Origin: Planctomycetaceae bacterium
Lineage (GTDB): Bacteria; Planctomycetota; Planctomycetia; Pirellulales; Pirellulaceae
Direction of reading: 5' to 3'
Assembly: GCA_024642205.1 (NCBI GenBank)
Contig: JAHEBQ010000010.1
Coordinates: 62,001 to 126,000, forward strand
Length of the DNA: 64,000 bases
The translations under genes were made by a program, and so were the position numbers. The first letter of the stretch is position 1, and every line of letters begins with the position of its first letter. This document shows, piece after piece, positions 63,528 through 64,000 of this stretch. The notes under the pieces are model-generated. The model had not been told where the DNA came from. It saw nothing but the letters and a program-made list of their open reading frames with translations, and ran no database searches.

Positions 63528-64000
63528 TCTCAGCCCTTTTTGTGTATGTTTTCGCACGTTAGGCCACGGAAGGCCGCCCAATCCACAAATCCACTTCATG
63601 CGAACCCCGCGCAGGATCATTTCCGCTACCCATTCACGGAACCGAAGAAGAATTTTCGCAACTCTTCAGGATAAAATCGGTTATATAAAAGGGGTTGAAG
63701 CTCTCGTTGCTGGATCTATCCAACGGGTCATTTGACGACTTGTGAACAAGAATATCTGACAGCTTTGAGAATTTATTGGTTCTCCAGGTGGTTGCATCGT
63801 CTCGATCGAGCGGTGTTTGGTTAAGATATATGTTTTGCGGGTCGCTCTGCTTCCGAGCGCAGCCCTGCTTTGGTGTTGCCATTTTGTCGATCTCTCTTGA
63901 TAGCCCCCACGAAAGTCCGATCGACATCGTGTTTTGACAACGGTTTGACTTCCGATCGTTACCTCTTGATTAGTTCAGGATACAGTTCATGTCCATTCAA
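63528..64000. other. 461-base spacer and start of a further gene
   Basis: A 97-codon minus-strand frame (63634-63927) has no family pattern. AGGA and an ATG at 63989 (M-S-I-Q...) may start a gene that continues past the window, but only four codons are visible. Confidence 0.25.

Noticed and set aside
63634-63927. 97-codon minus-strand frame near the right edge
   Set aside because: Polar, Asn/Ser-rich and without motif; the ribosome site is weak and no neighbour supports it.

Overview
The window looks like chromosomal DNA of a planctomycete, most likely the Pirellulaceae/Pirellulales branch. The case rests on family content: a paired cytochrome-type DUF1549/DUF1553 protein and Tat-exported DUF1501 protein, a flotillin-like FloA with an adjacent Pro/Lys-rich partner, a prolipoprotein diacylglyceryl transferase carrying an extra domain, a very long TolC-like lipoprotein, tandem Gfo/Idh/MocA oxidoreductases, betaine-lipid genes and many short operons separated by wide, gene-free spacers. 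Base composition is moderate in GC and even throughout. I see no insertion sequence, prophage, CRISPR array, tRNA or rRNA. This is an assignment from memory of protein families, not a database result.

Layout. 1-7.5 kb: the 3' end of smpB, then a Cys/Asp/His-rich lipoprotein divergent from an ABC ATPase, an FtsX/MacB-type permease, a Cys-containing membrane-anchored protein and two DUF3299 proteins. This set resembles the Zur-controlled zinc loci of Pseudomonas and Vibrio and is the best candidate for an undescribed system here. 7.6-10 kb: btaA-btaB for phosphorus-free betaine lipids. 10-15 kb: SufS-type cysteine desulfurase, a DUF3052-like protein, a 3-hydroxyisobutyrate dehydrogenase-family enzyme, and floA with its partner. 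15.6-18 kb: two Gfo/Idh/MocA oxidoreductases. 18-23.5 kb: an unknown protein, anti-sigma factor and ECF sigma factor, Lgt and PanC, all on the minus strand. 23.8-29.9 kb: a membrane-anchored alpha/alpha-toroid protein, FabH, a TANGO2-family protein with a clear terminator, a nuclease-like protein, and CysK. 30-36.6 kb: GlnE, a DEAD-box helicase and a HEAT-like protein. 36.9-42.5 kb: a single-domain response regulator, the Fur-box-preceded feoA-feoB-small Cys protein operon, a nitrilase-family enzyme and a TPR protein.

42.5-43.6 kb is gene-poor but holds a compact minus-strand unit with a perfect Shine-Dalgarno, a 16-codon frame, an inverted repeat and a terminator. 43.6-49.3 kb: PIN-TRAM protein, dGTPase-like HD protein, class II fructose-bisphosphate aldolase, a lipoprotein and a small membrane protein. 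49.8-57.7 kb: old yellow enzyme, pirin, the DUF1501 and DUF1549/DUF1553 pair, and a rhomboid protease. 58-64 kb: a coiled-coil membrane protein divergent from a TolC-family lipoprotein that starts with GTG.

Themes: cell-envelope construction (Lgt, FloA, TolC, betaine lipids), metal handling (Feo, DUF3299/ABC cluster), sulfur and cysteine metabolism (SufS, CysK) and nitrogen control (GlnE). Start sites were moved inward from the longest open frame wherever a signal peptide, family N-terminus or ribosome binding site pointed there. No searches were run, so family names are recognition from sequence motifs.
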